Below are positions 1 through 12,171 of a stretch of DNA of 64,000 bases, piece by piece; within the stretch, counting starts at the first letter, position 1, and every line of letters starts with the position of its first letter. The notes beneath the pieces are model-generated. The model saw only the letters and a program-made list of their open reading frames with translations. It made no database searches and was not told the DNA's origin. The DNA is taken from NCBI GenBank assembly GCA_963682055.1, contig OY821742.1, positions 9,517,752 through 9,581,751 of the forward strand. Reading direction: 5' to 3'. Position numbers and translations under genes: made by a program. This stretch comes from Primula veris. Its lineage: Eukaryota > Streptophyta > Magnoliopsida > Ericales > Primulaceae.

Positions 1-3000
1 CTGAGCAAAACCCACTTCAATTAGATCCTTCAATTACTGATCTTGAGGATTTTTGTTCTTCTTTTCTCGATTTTGATTCTATTAAGGATTGGCAAGAACA
101 GGGTTTACCTATGGATGACGTGGCAATTTCAAACCTTAATTTAGAAAAGGATGGTACCTTTGAGAAATTTGGGGATTTGGGTACTTTAATTGGTGAAAAT
201 ATGGAGAAGGTTAAGCTTGAAGATAATAAAAGTTTTAATTTGGAAAAAGATGATACCTTTGAGAAATTTGGAGATTTGGGTACTCTAATTGGTGAAAATA
301 TGGAGAAGGTTAAGCTTGAAGATAATAAAAGTTTTAATTTGGAAAAAGATGATACCTTTGAGAAATTTGGAGATTTGGGTACTCTAATTGGTGAAAATAT
401 GGAGAAGGTTAAGCTTGAAGATAATAAAAGTTTTAATTTGGAAAAAGATGATACCTTTGAGAAATTTGGAGATTTGGGTACTTTAATTGATGAAAATATG
501 AATAGTGTTAAGCTTGTGGAGTTGAATAATAATAAAGGTTTGGATTCTAAATTGGAAAAGGGTGATACTATTGGGAAATTTGAGGGTTTGGGTACTTTAA
601 TTGATGAAAATATGGGGAAGGTTAGTGTAAAGAGTGAGGAAGTTGAGAGTGATGATAGTTCTTCGGATAGTGAGAGTGAGAGTGAGAGTGAGTCGTCGGA
701 TTCTTCTTCGAGTAGTGAAGAGGATGTGGAGCGTGTGAAGGAGAAGGTTGAAATGGAGGATGGTGAAATACACGATTCAGATGTGGAGAAGATGGTGGGT
801 TGGAGTGAAGATGAGTTTGGTGACGAGGATGGCGGGATTCCGAAAGGGCCTATTAAGTCTAGAAATGAGATTAAGGTATTGAGCTCTATCTTCTTCTTTA
901 ATCTGTTTAAGTATCAATGTTTTTTTTGGGGGTAAGTTTCAGTGCTTGCTTGGTTGTGTCTATTAAGCAATAGTTTTTTTTAGACAAGAGAAATATTTTG
1001 GTGAATCCAGGTTAAGGCTTTATCTTACACCACAGAAGGAAAAAGAAAGCCGGCGTAATAGCTGTACAACCAAATGCACTGATCACTTTAGAAGCAAAGC
1101 AAATTGTCAAATAGAGATGTTGTTTTAAAGTCATTTATCAGTTTCATGTTTCATACTCGTTTTGTATGTAAACATATGGATATTGAGGAAGCTTACATGA
1201 AAATATTTTGGCAATAGCTGTGACTTAGCAAACCAGTACTGGAATGAGGGAGATATTCTAAGCACTAGTTGTATTTAATTATAAAAATAATTTATTTGGA
1301 GACACTGAGCATTCGTAGTTTGAAACCATAGGTATTTCTTTTTACTAGTTAAAGAAACCAGTACTAGAGCACTGTTCAATACAAGGATGAAACAAAAGCC
1401 AAATTCTTTTTTGCAGTTTTTTTCTTTCCGGCACAAATTAATGTAAAATACTATGTGCGATCTCTACTCTAAGCAGAATCCCGACTTAACGGAACAAGGC
1501 AAGAGCATCACGACAGATTTGATATCTTTTGGGGAATTTCTGGGCAATTTTTAGGCCTTTTTTTTTTTAACGTTTGAATTTAGTTCGTAGTCTGACAATA
1601 GACTGGGTAAACAATGACAAGGATATACCTATAGTTTTGCAATTTTGTTTATAGTGCCTTGTATAGTTTTGTTGTGCGTGTCGGTTTACTACAGAAAACA
1701 ACACGAACTCAGAACTCTACTAAGGTGATTGAACCTATTTTGAAATAGTGACATGGCAGAGTTGAGGTTTCATGAACCAAAATTTAAAATCTTTTTAACC
1801 ATTTTGACAAATGTTGTCTCTCATACTTCAAAAAGCATAGTATTTGCTATTTTCTTAACGAGATTCTATTTATTTGTTTTGATGCCCATGGGACTTCAGT
1901 ATCTCTAAGCTTTTATTGTGTGTGTGTGTGTCGGTCTGCGTGTGTCACTGTGTTCGTTTCTATTTATATCCATTATGAAGAACAATTTGCACAATAGCTA
2001 GTTCAATTGTGGGAGTAGCCATTTCTTTGGACTTCTATAAATGACTCTTGCCTTACTTTCTCTTATCTTCTTGTTTTACACGAGTAGTTTCAATCTTCTC
2101 CGGCTTACTCTATTTTCCTCATGTTGCCTATTACTCTTATCTCTATTTTATATATGAATTGGTGAATCAAGTTTTCCTTTCGCAATTCTTCGTATTACTT
2201 AAGTGCAGGGTCTCAATAAGGGGGTTTCTTGCTGATTATCGATTAATGCACACTATTTTGTTATTTGCTATGTTCAGGCATAATAATATTATTATTTTGA
2301 ACTTGCAGGATCTCCCTCATGTTCCTCCGGTAGAGGCGAGCTTACAGCCTCATCATCTGACCGTGCCAGTCGGAGCAATTTCATCAGTAAGATCACTTGT
2401 CATAACCAACTACCATGTATAACAAATTATTATGTTTTTCACGGAATATAAGCACTATTGACTCGGTCTTGCCATTGTATCTAACTACGTTTACGTAAAG
2501 CTAAAGTCATGATGATATTTTTCGAGAAAATGAATACATGTTTGGGCTGTTTGGCTGAGCGAATTATTAATTTATGTCCGCGAATTCACAGATTATCGAT
2601 GCCCAAGTCATAGTTGAAGGTGTGGAGCAACATAATCCTCTTAACGAAGGTACCATCTTTTGGATAACAGAGAGCCGATCCCCACTTGGGATAGTAGATG
2701 AAATTTTCGGTCCCGTAAAGAGCCCTTTTTACATAATACGGTATAATTCAGAAAATGAAGTTCCTGAAGGGATCAAACAAGGAACTCCCGTCTCGTTTGT
2801 CCCGGAGTTTGCAAATCATGTCCTTAAAGACAATCTTTACAAGAAAGGTTATGATGCATCTGGTGAGAATGATGAAGAGGTTTCTGATGACTACGAGTTC
2901 TCAGATGATGAGGAAGAGGCTGAGTACCGAAAGTTGCAAAAAATGAAGAAAAAGAGGGGTACAAATGAAGCTAATTACACAAATGAGTTTAACGAAAGGA

Positions 3001-3872
3001 AGAGCTTCAAAAACCGTGGTGGCGGCTCATCAAAACAAAACCAGTTCTCGAGAGGCCAAAATAATGTGGTTTCGAAAAAGAGTGGAGGTTCTTTTCAGAA
3101 CAATGCACCACAAAGTGGGGCTACTCAGGTTGCAACTAAACAAAGCCAAAATCATGGGAATTCCCCTAACTTTATCCCACCCTCTCAGCAAGCAGGTCAG
3201 GCCCCAGGATTCACCCCATCGCCTAATGTCGTATGGATGAACGGAATGCCAGGCCAGCAGGGTATGATGAACGGAATGCCAGGCCAGCAGGGTATGATGA
3301 ACGGAATGCCAGGCCAGCAGGGTATGATGAACGCAATGCCAGGCCTGCAGGGTATGATGAACAGAATGCCAGGCCAGCAGGGTATGATGAACGCAATGCC
3401 AGGCCAGCAGGGTATGATGAACGCAATGCCAGGCCAACAGGGTATGATGAACGCAATGCCAGGCCAGCTGGGTATGATGAATGGGATGTTAGTTCAGCAG
3501 GGTATGGTTTTTCCGAATGGTATGATGTGGCCGCAGCAGAATATGTTACCTAATGGAGTTCCATTTCTGCAGCAATTTGCTCCAAATCAGAATTTCGCCA
3601 CTAATGGGATTTTACCCGGAACACAACCAAATTTCTCTGGGGCACCAACCTTTGGGCCGCGACCAGGCCCTTTCTCTCAAAATGGGCCTAGTCAGCAATT
3701 TGGGGTTGCGATGCCAATGAATATGAATGGACAACAATGCTCTCCCACGCAAGGTAACACTGAGATGCCTCGGGAATTTAATCAGGGTGCAAATCAAGGT
3801 AGTGGCCGTGGACCAAATCACCGGAGCGGTGGTCGTTTTAGAGGTGGGAGAGGAAGACACCAAACAAAATGA
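1..3872 (+). CDS. NAF1: H/ACA snoRNP assembly factor NAF1 (5' partial, 3 exons seen)
   Basis: Coding exons are <1-875, 2309-2386 and 2592-3872 (stop), all joined in phase 0 at GT-AG borders. The frame is open to base 3, so the true start lies outside the window. NAF1 escorts nascent H/ACA snoRNPs in the nucleus and is later replaced by GAR1. The Gar1/Naf1 core beta-barrel spans exons 2-3 and holds the family motif VIVEGVEQHNPLNEG followed by SRSPLGIVDEIFGPV. Before it come a repeat region with a 33-residue period (135-630), an acidic Ser/Glu tract (640-730) and an acidic linker. After it come an acidic patch, a Lys/Arg-rich segment, a Met/Gln/Gly tail with nine 10-residue repeats (3237-3506) and a Gly/Arg-rich C-terminus. 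The splice acceptor at 2590-2591 was preferred to the ATG at 2574 because the joined protein then matches the family (ISS then IIDAQVIVEG). I see the domain; the function is from the family. Confidence 0.93.
135..530 (+). repeat. Coding minisatellite, 99-bp unit, about 4 copies plus a degenerate fifth
   Basis: Units start at 135, 234, 333 and 432. Each encodes 33 residues built around EKDDTFEKFGDLGTLI and ending in LEDNKS. Units 2 and 3 are nearly identical at the DNA level; unit 4 diverges after its core, and a degenerate fifth core lies at about 555-620. The period is a multiple of three, so copy-number change keeps the NAF1 frame. Confidence 0.95.
876..2308 (+). other. NAF1: NAF1 intron 1
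   Basis: The donor is AAG|GTATTG at 875/876 and the acceptor TTGCAG at 2303-2308. It is AT-rich with a short (TG)n run near 1917-1931. I see no embedded gene or long repeat. Confidence 0.85.
3237..3506 (+). repeat. Coding minisatellite, 30-bp unit, 9 copies
   Basis: Nine units of the decapeptide MNGMPGQQGM and variants (NAM, NRM, GLQ, QLG) lie head to tail in NAF1 exon 3. The last unit (MNGMLVQQGM) is the most diverged. The repeat contains no stop in several frames, which creates spurious open frames on both strands. Confidence 0.95.
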
Positions 3873-5160
3873 TTATTTTTACCCTTTATTTAAACAGTTT
3901 TCCTGAATTAAATCAAGTTTTCCTATTCCTTTTATTTCTTACTTCTGTCTTGTAGATAAATTAAGAATATGGTTTGTACTGATATCTGATAATTTTTTGA
4001 AATTCTTCACTTGCAAAAACTATTCACAATGTTATGTTGTAACGGTTAAAGTTATATGAATCAGATGGTCTATTCTTAATGTCTGTCTCCACCACATATG
4101 CATTGGAAATTCATTTCTTCTGTTTGCTAATTGGAACCTGAATAGCTTGGAGATTTTATGTTTGCAAGAGTTTTATGTATCAACACTTTCTTGTTTGTTC
4201 CCTCTGAAAATCTGTGTCAGATGTTACTGGTGTTGTTTGGAAAGTATTGGATAACTGATATATACACTACACAGAAAATTTACAGGGACTTGCTCCGGAC
4301 TTCCGGAGGGATTGTTTGTGTATTTTCAGGAACTACATACACTTCAGTCCCTCCACTCTGAAATAACACTAACAGTCCCGCCATGTTAAGTCCGGTGTAA
4401 TTTTTCTGTGCAAGTATCATTTTTCTTAATTTTACTTCCAAATTGAATTTCTCAAACAACCTTGACCCATTTTACATTTTAGTGTTTAATTGCCAATTTG
4501 ACATTGCTTAAAGGATTCAAAACGTCCATGTTTACATCTTTTATCTTTAGTTTCAGTTTTCAAGCAACATTATCTTGACAAGTTTTACATCGAAGTTTAG
4601 GAGAAGAATCTCTACCTAACATTTAAACAGATTACTTAAGTACTGCAACATGCCATCCATCAATCATTCCCTTTCTAATTCTTGTTGAAGAGTCTAGTTG
4701 CTTTTAGGATCCAATATCATGCAACACATGACATTTTGGACCCCAAGATTTTCACCATCTCCCATATGACACTTAGTTTCAATCTTAGTTAAACCTAGCA
4801 ACAGGGTATGTAACTTGGTTTTGTTCTACTGTGATTTTTTGTTTTTTGCTTCCAAGTCTCTTAAAATAAAGTTCACTCTAAGAAAATTGTAGCTCGGTTA
4901 TAACACAAACAAAATGGTCAAAAACAATGCTCGGTAAAATTAGTTGCTAAGAGAACCACATAATAAGCAATTCATTTGAAAGTTAAGATAAATTACTGAA
5001 TGTCACTTTGGAACTAGTCAGCAGTCATCAATCTGATCTAAAAAAGAAGTTAACCATTTAAAAAGGAAAAAGAAAAACCATTCAAAGAAAGCCGATGAGG
5101 CTTAAATTACAGTTATGGTGCCAAAAAGTTCCCCAAGCCAGCATAAATTCAAAAGCAATT
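3873..5160. other. Convergent 3' intergenic region between NAF1 and ULTRAPETALA
   Basis: Both neighbours end here, so it should hold both 3' UTRs. The only structure I see is a short element with terminal inverted repeats at 4270-4410. Confidence 0.6.
4270..4410. mobile_element. Possible 141-bp MITE-like inverted-repeat element
   Basis: The left end CACAGAAAATTTACA and the reverse complement of the right end (CACAGAAAAATTACA) match over about 15 bases with one mismatch, and a GGACTT motif follows in both. I see no clear target-site duplication, so the class is unknown. Confidence 0.4.
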
Positions 5161-8100
5161 TTAGTTTTTGGCGTTCATGGTGAAGTCAATGCAAGTCTGA
5201 CAGCTGCAATCAGTAAAACGACAGATCTCACATCCAAAGCACACGCAAGAGGTGCATCCTCGACATGTTGGTGAACGTGAGCAACTCCTATATACCCTCC
5301 TACTTGCACGTTCTTCATCATCATCGCAATTTATACTGTGCCCACAATAAGTAAGATACAGCAAGTACAAAATGAGAAAATCTGAAATGTAAGGGTGTTT
5401 CTGGCACTATACTAGAATAATAATTGTAAACGATTACCACAAATAGGACAATCTTAACCTCAACATAAGCTTTATACTGTAGATTGCTAAAGTCCAGTAG
5501 CACAATGATATTTTTTCTTTTCAAAAGGTTGCTTTTGGTCAAAACAAAGACATGAAGAGAAAAACATTTTAAAAATATGATGAAAAATTGAAAACAGAAA
5601 CAAAAGTTGTGTAAGAATGGTGAAACAAATCTTAGATTTTTTCTTTCACTTAAAAGACAACGATGAACAATTTATTCACATAAATTACATAAAATTGAGA
5701 ATAGAAAAATTGGACTTAGTTAAGGTGCTCGTGGGTTGGGCAGACATCACAGTTATGAATATACATCACAGTTATGAATATCCTTAAAAAATAGGATAAT
5801 CATTGAATTAGGGTGTACATAAGTAACAAAAAGAACTTTTGATTACCAAAAAAAAAAGGTAACAAAAGAACACCCGAGTTTGTGACTATCTAAAAGAGAG
5901 TAGGAAAATTAGTGATGATAACAAGAAACGATAACTGCATCCGTTGCAATTATTACAAGATGTCAAAACATTAGAAAACTGATATACTTTAGCGACTCAA
6001 TGTAACTACATGAAAGTTTTAATTAATTGAATGGAAAACGAAATATATCATCAAAATTTTCACTGTATAGATATCATGTATGGTTAGCCAGCAAGTGAAA
6101 CTTCTTATATGGCATCTAACAATGATCTTGGACGTATGAGCAGCTATCATAGAGTGACAAAATAAATATTTTTGCACCTAAAAATTAAATTCACTGTCCT
6201 AAGAAGTACTGTAAATCACTTGAAAATATATGAACATCACATTGTTCCTTTTCTTTTTAAAGGCGTGTAAGAATGGAAGTATGTGAATGTCAGAATCACT
6301 CTCAAGTTGGAGAGCTAATAGTTGATACTTTTCTCAGTTCTTAAAGATGTTTTCTCTTTCTTATGTATATGTTCTACTGAACTCTATTAAAATTACCCCA
6401 TTATTCAGCAATTGTAATCACATAACCCCAGAAATTGTTATTGAAGTTAAATATCACATAACCTGTCTAAGATTATTAGGGAAAAGGATAGATGCAATGC
6501 ATGCCAATGATCTACTCAGAAACTGTACACTTGGTCTTGCTCAGACAACTTTTAATTCAACAAATAACTTTTCCTAATGACACTCGCAGACCCTGAATAA
6601 ATAGGGGAGCCAACAAATAAACTTTTAATTCAACAAATAACTTTTCTTAATGACACTCGCAGACCCTGAATAAATAGGGGAGCCAACAAATTTATAAATG
6701 CCTTAGAAAGTTTGTTGTGGATGGTTTAAAGAAAATCATATTACATGAAGAATCTCCGTGAATAAAAATAAAGCTACAAATGAGTTAAAAAATGAGCATA
6801 CCTGTCATATGGCGCATCTGAACATTTCCAATTCCTATTTGCCACGATATCGTGATAAATTCTGCACTCCTCTTTGTTTCGGAGACGAAACCTTCTCTCC
6901 TTATCACAAGTAGTGCAACGAACAAACTCATCACGGTGGAAAATCTTTCCACTACTGTTTCTGTGGGTACCATTTGCACCTTTTGGTGCTTTATCATAAT
7001 ATTTCAGCAGCGGTGTCTTATACAGAGGAACTTTTTCCCCATCAATAATGACCCAGATATTATTTTTCCATTTTTTAGCTGATTCTCTTCCAGAGTGCTT
7101 CTCAAATGCAGCTGGGGTTAATTTTCCTATTCATTGAAACACAAAGTTGAATTTAAGTACTACAAACAAGCCTAAAGATAAAATGGCCAACAAGCATAGA
7201 AAAGGAAACAAAATTAGAACTAGAGATGAACAGGATATCAGTTAGCTTTGGATTCTAATTTAAGAAATAAGGTTTAATTGTTGAGTGGTCCCAAGTGCAA
7301 CCACATTAAATACTAACCACATGAGTACTTGCATCTCAAAAGGAAGAGAAAACAGTATCAACATTTCCTATAGAATTAACAGCTACACTCGTACATATGA
7401 CTAAGTCTACAACATTGGCTGAACAAGTAAAAAATTGTTGCCAACAGGAAAAGGTTTTCTAAGTCAATTCATTCGGACAGGCTTTTTTAAAAATGTCTCT
7501 TTTGTTGCATATCATCTTCCCGTGGGACAATATTTGAGTTCTACCAAAATTTAAAATTATTAGTACTCTATCACTGCACCAGCCACTCCATAAATAAGAT
7601 ACAAGAACAGGAAGAAGAAAAAACAGGCTTTGACAAGCATATATGTGCAGAAGCTGCTCTGCCGGCCAAAGAAATAAGGATAATAGATTGACATTCAGCT
7701 ATGGGAAAACAAAATGTAGTCCATTTATGTAGTGCTAATTCATCCAATTAAAAGAACAAGACTGTAGAAACATATTGCCCACAGATAGATCCTTGCATAA
7801 TAAAATAAAACAAGAGCCTTAAATGATTTATTTATACAGTAAATTCCATCAATAAGGGTCAGAGTCAGCAAAAAGAAATACTCTGGCTTACACTAAAAAT
7901 TATTAACGAGCATCAAGTCAAACAACATAAGCAAGGACATGATCCTCAAAAACAAAAAGGACAAGTCATGAAGCAACAGCAAAAGTCACTTAAACTTGGT
8001 CCAGAATAAAACCCTATAAAGGAAGAAACTTTCAACAAGAACAGAACTCAAAATACACATAGATGAGGTAAACTTTATCAACAAAATGACAACAAATTAA

Positions 8101-9999
8101 CACCAAATAGAGTAGAAGTAAGCAATAAAAACAAATATTCATTCAATCCCAGCAACCCACATATACTAACATGAACAAGATTGAGACTACTTCAACCCCA
8201 ATCACAAAGAAATGGCCATGATGTCCACGGTCGGGGTGACCATCATCGCTTAATGCTCGCCATATCTGCACATTGGCATTGCTTGAATGGCTTGTAGTTG
8301 TAGAAAATATTTGGGAGAAAGAAACTTGTTCACCAAAAGAATGAAGCTTATTAGCCACCCAAAAGGATAAGAGGAAGAAAAGCAATCGATACAAAGTAGC
8401 AGTAGTGAATATATAATGCATATATATGTCACTCAATTGACCAGCCCTACAAACAGAAACTAACCAACATTTTGAGACAAAAATAAAAAAGCAATTGAGC
8501 TTAACACCATCCAAAAGAACAGAACTTTATAACAATGAAAAAAGAGCAATAAAGAACGAAGTCCTACAAATGATTAAGCAAAGTACAAGAGACTATGGTT
8601 CGAGTTGCAACCAACGTTTTTTTACTATGATCGCCATATCCGCGGCTAGGGCAAACCTTGGAAAGCATACTTTGTAGAAAAGTGAAAACTTTCTATCCAA
8701 AAAAATATATTGGAACAAAAGAATGGAAAAGAAAAGAAAAGGCAATAAAATAAGTCCCACCATTAAAAAAGCAATACAAATAAATATACATTCAATTCCA
8801 CCAACCCTAAAAACCCAAGAGGGTAGGGTTCCAGTTGTAACCATCATCGTGCAAAGCTTGACACATCATCACATCAGCATTGTTAAAAAGACACAAGTAT
8901 ATGACTTTATTTAGTTACAGCTTTTAAGTATATAAAGTGGTTTACATTATGGAGACTCTGGAAAAAAAAAGTGGTTTCATTTCAGCTTAATACTTATAAA
9001 TGTTTATGGTAAATAAGCTAAAAAAAAACTCATCTTTAAGCTGTTCACCGAATGAAATACAACTTATAAGGGTACCTCAAAAGCCTGCAACAGCCAATAA
9101 ACAACAGTCTACAAAGTCAAATAAAAGCTGTTCACAGTTCACATGGACAAAAACAATCATACAGTTGGTAAGACAACTGGGCTAAACGTCCCAGTGCCAT
9201 ACAACTCATGTATGTCGTATTGACCCTTCATGCATATGATAAGATAGTTCAGAGTTAGTTGCCAAAATAAACAGGAAAACGTGAAACCTGAAAAAAAAAA
9301 ATGATTTCTTTAAACAAAATGACACGTGAAATAATAAGAATCGGGAACTGAGAAGCGTGATTTTGTAATAGTTAGCGGAAAACTCGTTTCTTTTCTGAAA
9401 AACCGAGTTTCCCGTTTCTCGCTTCCTATTATTTCACGTGTAAGTTTGGAACTTTTTTATTTTTTCACGCATCTGTTTTGTTTCCGTTTCGCGCTTCCGT
9501 TCCACTACTCACAACTATGGTTCAGACCCTATATATTAGTAGTTTATACAAAGTAAAGGAAGGCATACATATATCTATACCATACATGCACATACACACA
9601 CACACAATTATACATATAGATATATATAATAGAAAGAAATAAGGTCCTTCCGTTATGCATTTCATTTCTCGCTTCCGTTTTCCGTACCGACAACTATGGT
9701 TCAAAAACCACATATATTTAGTAGTTTATACAATTAAAGGAATACACACACACACAAACACATATAAAAAGAGAGAAAAAGTGACCTTCTTGACAGCCTT
9801 GGATGCAGTCACAATTGACAAAAAGATCACCATTGGAAAAAACCCTAAGCCTACCAACAGCATCACCGTATCTTCGGCTCGTACACCCACACGTCACCTC
9901 CACACAATCCTCACCCTCCACTCGAGAAAACCCACTTATCTCTCTCACCTCTCCCTCGCTAAACATCTCCTCTCTCTCTCCTCCCTCCACCTTCTCCAT
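5161..9999 (-). CDS. ULT1: ULTRAPETALA trithorax-group developmental regulator
   Basis: Minus-strand exons are 9999-9786, 7126-6802 and 5335-5161 (stop TAA). They total 714 nt, or 237 residues, close to the Arabidopsis ULT1 length. Exon 1 holds VEVTCGCTSRRYGDAV, exon 2 the SAND-like region (LTPAAFEKHSGRE, then KKWKNNIWVII) and the KERRFRLR segment, and exon 3 the cysteine-rich B-box-like end (CRGCTSCVCFGCEICRF). Phases agree at both joins (1, then 2 extra nt). In Arabidopsis, ULT proteins act in the nucleus with ATX1 against Polycomb repression and limit shoot and floral meristem size. The start chosen is the first ATG of exon 1; Met12 is an alternative. ULT1 and ULT2 cannot be told apart here, so the symbol means the family. 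It is convergent with NAF1, and the introns are long (2659 and 1466 bp). Confidence 0.94.
6547..6692. repeat. Tandem duplication, 73-bp unit, 2 copies
   Basis: Two head-to-tail copies starting at 6547 and 6620 differ at about one base. They lie in ULTRAPETALA intron 2, about 110 bp downstream in transcription of the exon 2 donor at 6801. Confidence 0.9.
9321..9442. repeat. Imperfect inverted repeat in ULTRAPETALA intron 1
   Basis: The left arm ACACGTGAAATAATAAGAA pairs with the right arm ending CCTATTATTTCACGTGT. Further complementarity (GGGAA and TTCCC, AGAAGCG and CGCTTC) follows inward. Each outer arm contains a CACGTG G-box core. Confidence 0.7.
9492..9748. repeat. Direct duplication next to the ULTRAPETALA exon 1 donor
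   Basis: Two copies of about 80 bp (9492-9571 and 9670-9748) share CGCTTCCGTT, ACAACTATGGTTCA and AGTAGTTTATACAA blocks and are separated by about 100 bp of CA/TA-rich sequence. They stop short of exon 1. Confidence 0.75.
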
Positions 10000-10188
10000 T
10001 CCCCCCTTCTCTCTCTCTCTATATATATATATATGTATATCGAGATAGAACCCACACTATCAAATAAGCGGGGTAGGGTTCGACTATTATTAAAGGTAGG
10101 TGTGAAATAAATTATAGGAGTATTATTTAATAAAATTTTAAAAAAATAAAAAAATTAATAATGACAAAATATAGAAAGATGTAGGGAT

Positions 10189-10530
10189 TTAAATGTAAAT
10201 TGGAGAGATACCCATTTTAATTAGGGGAAAAGGGTATTATGTAGAGAGTGAAAAGATACGATCTTGTATATATATATATATATATGTATCTCTCTATATA
10301 TATATATATATATATTTATAGAGGGTTTTAAATATGAATTGGAGAGAGACCCATTTTAATTAGGGGAAAAGGGTATGTATAGAGAGTGAAAAGATACGAT
10401 CTTGTGTATATCTATATGTATATCTCTCTCTCTATATATATATAGTATATATTTATATAGGGGATTATATGTAAATCGGAGAGAGAGAGACCCAATTTAA
10501 TTAGAGAGTGAAAAAATACGATCTTGTGTG
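10189..10530. repeat. Three degenerate direct repeats upstream of ULTRAPETALA
   Basis: Copies lie at about 10189-10270, 10328-10405 and 10463-10530. They share GGAGAGA, ACCCATTTTAATTAGGGG and GTGAAAAGATACGATCTTGT blocks and are spaced by (TA)n runs. They are 200-530 bp upstream of the ULTRAPETALA start codon, in its presumed promoter or 5' UTR. Confidence 0.85.
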
Positions 10531-12171
10531 GACGTAATTAATGCGATATATAACGAGGAGCTATAATAAAACCCTAGCTACCACTTTCACAAAGTACACA
10601 CTTTTAATTCTTTTTTTTCATGGTTATAAATATAGTATTTATCTAGTTATGGGGTTTTTTTTTATATACTTTTATGTATGTTTGTTTGTATGTATGTATA
10701 TATATATATAGACTATAGAGAGATAGTGGAACAAAACAAGTGTGGTTTAAAAGGCATAATTTTTGCTCTGTTTTGGAGAGAGGTTCTCTTTTTTTATGTA
10801 ACTTGCATGATATTGATATGACACGAGAGACGAAAAAAAAAAATGCACTAAACTTTGGTGTTGTGAAATTTTATGACTTTAGGTACCTTTTGACATATAT
10901 TTTTTTAGAGATTTTGATGATAGTAAATGTTCGATGTATCTCGACACAAATTAATGAAACTTAGCGAGGCTTTGAAATGTTGTGTGTCGAAAGTTGTGTA
11001 ACTATATCGTCACCGTGTATAATTATACGTACGTGTCAGTTTGAAATGCATTTGGGGTACCACATATTGGTTACTCCGCCCTCTCTCAAAAGTAACGGTT
11101 CGTCCTGATACTCTGTATTTTACTATTTAATTGATAATTATGAAACAACGTCAAACTTTGACTCATAAAAAGATCGTATCGAAATTAACGGAGTAAATAT
11201 TTCCAAATTTAGATTTATAGTTTGGCAATTAAACTACCGAAAAGGAGCAAGTACTTATGTTATCCTGTGATCTTTTCTTATTTACGTATTGGCAACGGCC
11301 ATAATCCAATCATAACTTCGGCAATTCTACAAATGTTATTATTGTTATTCAACGTGTAGCATATTTGGACTCATGATATCGACTCTAACTACAATCCGTA
11401 AATCAACAAATTTGTTGTTAAGCAATTATCTGTGTAGATTTTTTTTTTGTAATAATAATATGGATAGATGTATTGTAAAAGAAAACCACTTCTTTGAAGG
11501 GCTTATTTGGAGGCTCACATGTATGCGGTGATTAGACCTAATTACAAGCACCAAAAACTTGCCCTAATATTCATTCATATATACAGGTTTTTTTACACAA
11601 TACTGACATATATAATACATATATTGGAGTTCATCTATAAGTTGTGTTTACTGAGTTTTGGAGATATGTATGTTTGATCTGTTGCGTGCACACGAGATAA
11701 ATGATCAATAGAAATATATATATATATATATATATTCTTAGCAAGTGCAACTAAAGTCTTCATGTATCTATTTTGTACTTTTGTACCTTTAATCCAAAAA
11801 AATTGAGAATGATCACTTTACGTCACCTTTGTTAAATACGCAAAGAAGAAAAGAAATATAAGTTTATTTCTTAAAAAAGTGTTTAATTGGTTACGAATAT
11901 TGCTTAATACAGATACATGAATCAAGTACTTTCATTATTAATTAATAATTAAGGTAGAGGTTAGACCTAATCCTGCTTAATTACATTCCATATTTTAGTC
12001 ATTTAATTTATGAACACTGACTAAATTAAGTAAGTAAACCAAAAAATTGGTTGGTAATTATGATAATTTTCCCTTGACCAAAAAAATATTATGATAATTT
12101 TATGAATTATGGGGTTATCATCCCCTATATTTAGTTCCTTTTTCGTAAACAGTTCCTGGGTGATTCTCATT

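Larger units (their letters stand above)
7127..9785 (-). other. ULTRAPETALA intron 1
   Basis: This 2.66-kb AT-rich intron has its donor at 9785-9784 and acceptor at 7128-7127. Its donor-proximal end is repetitive: an imperfect hairpin at 9321-9442 and a direct duplication at 9492-9571 and 9670-9748. The rest shows no recognisable gene. Confidence 0.8.

Noticed and set aside
2574..2591. ATG at 2574 as the start of a separate gene
   Set aside because: The CAG at 2589-2591 is a splice acceptor; joining to the exon ending at 2386 restores the NAF1 family sequence.
3030..3553. Open frames on both strands and in a second plus frame over the NAF1 tail
   Set aside because: They are shadows of the stop-free 30-bp repeat; the NAF1 frame is the one that continues into a conserved domain.
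9655..10110. Plus-strand open frame of 151 codons
   Set aside because: It is antisense to ULTRAPETALA exon 1 and extends into microsatellite sequence; the minus frame encodes the conserved protein.
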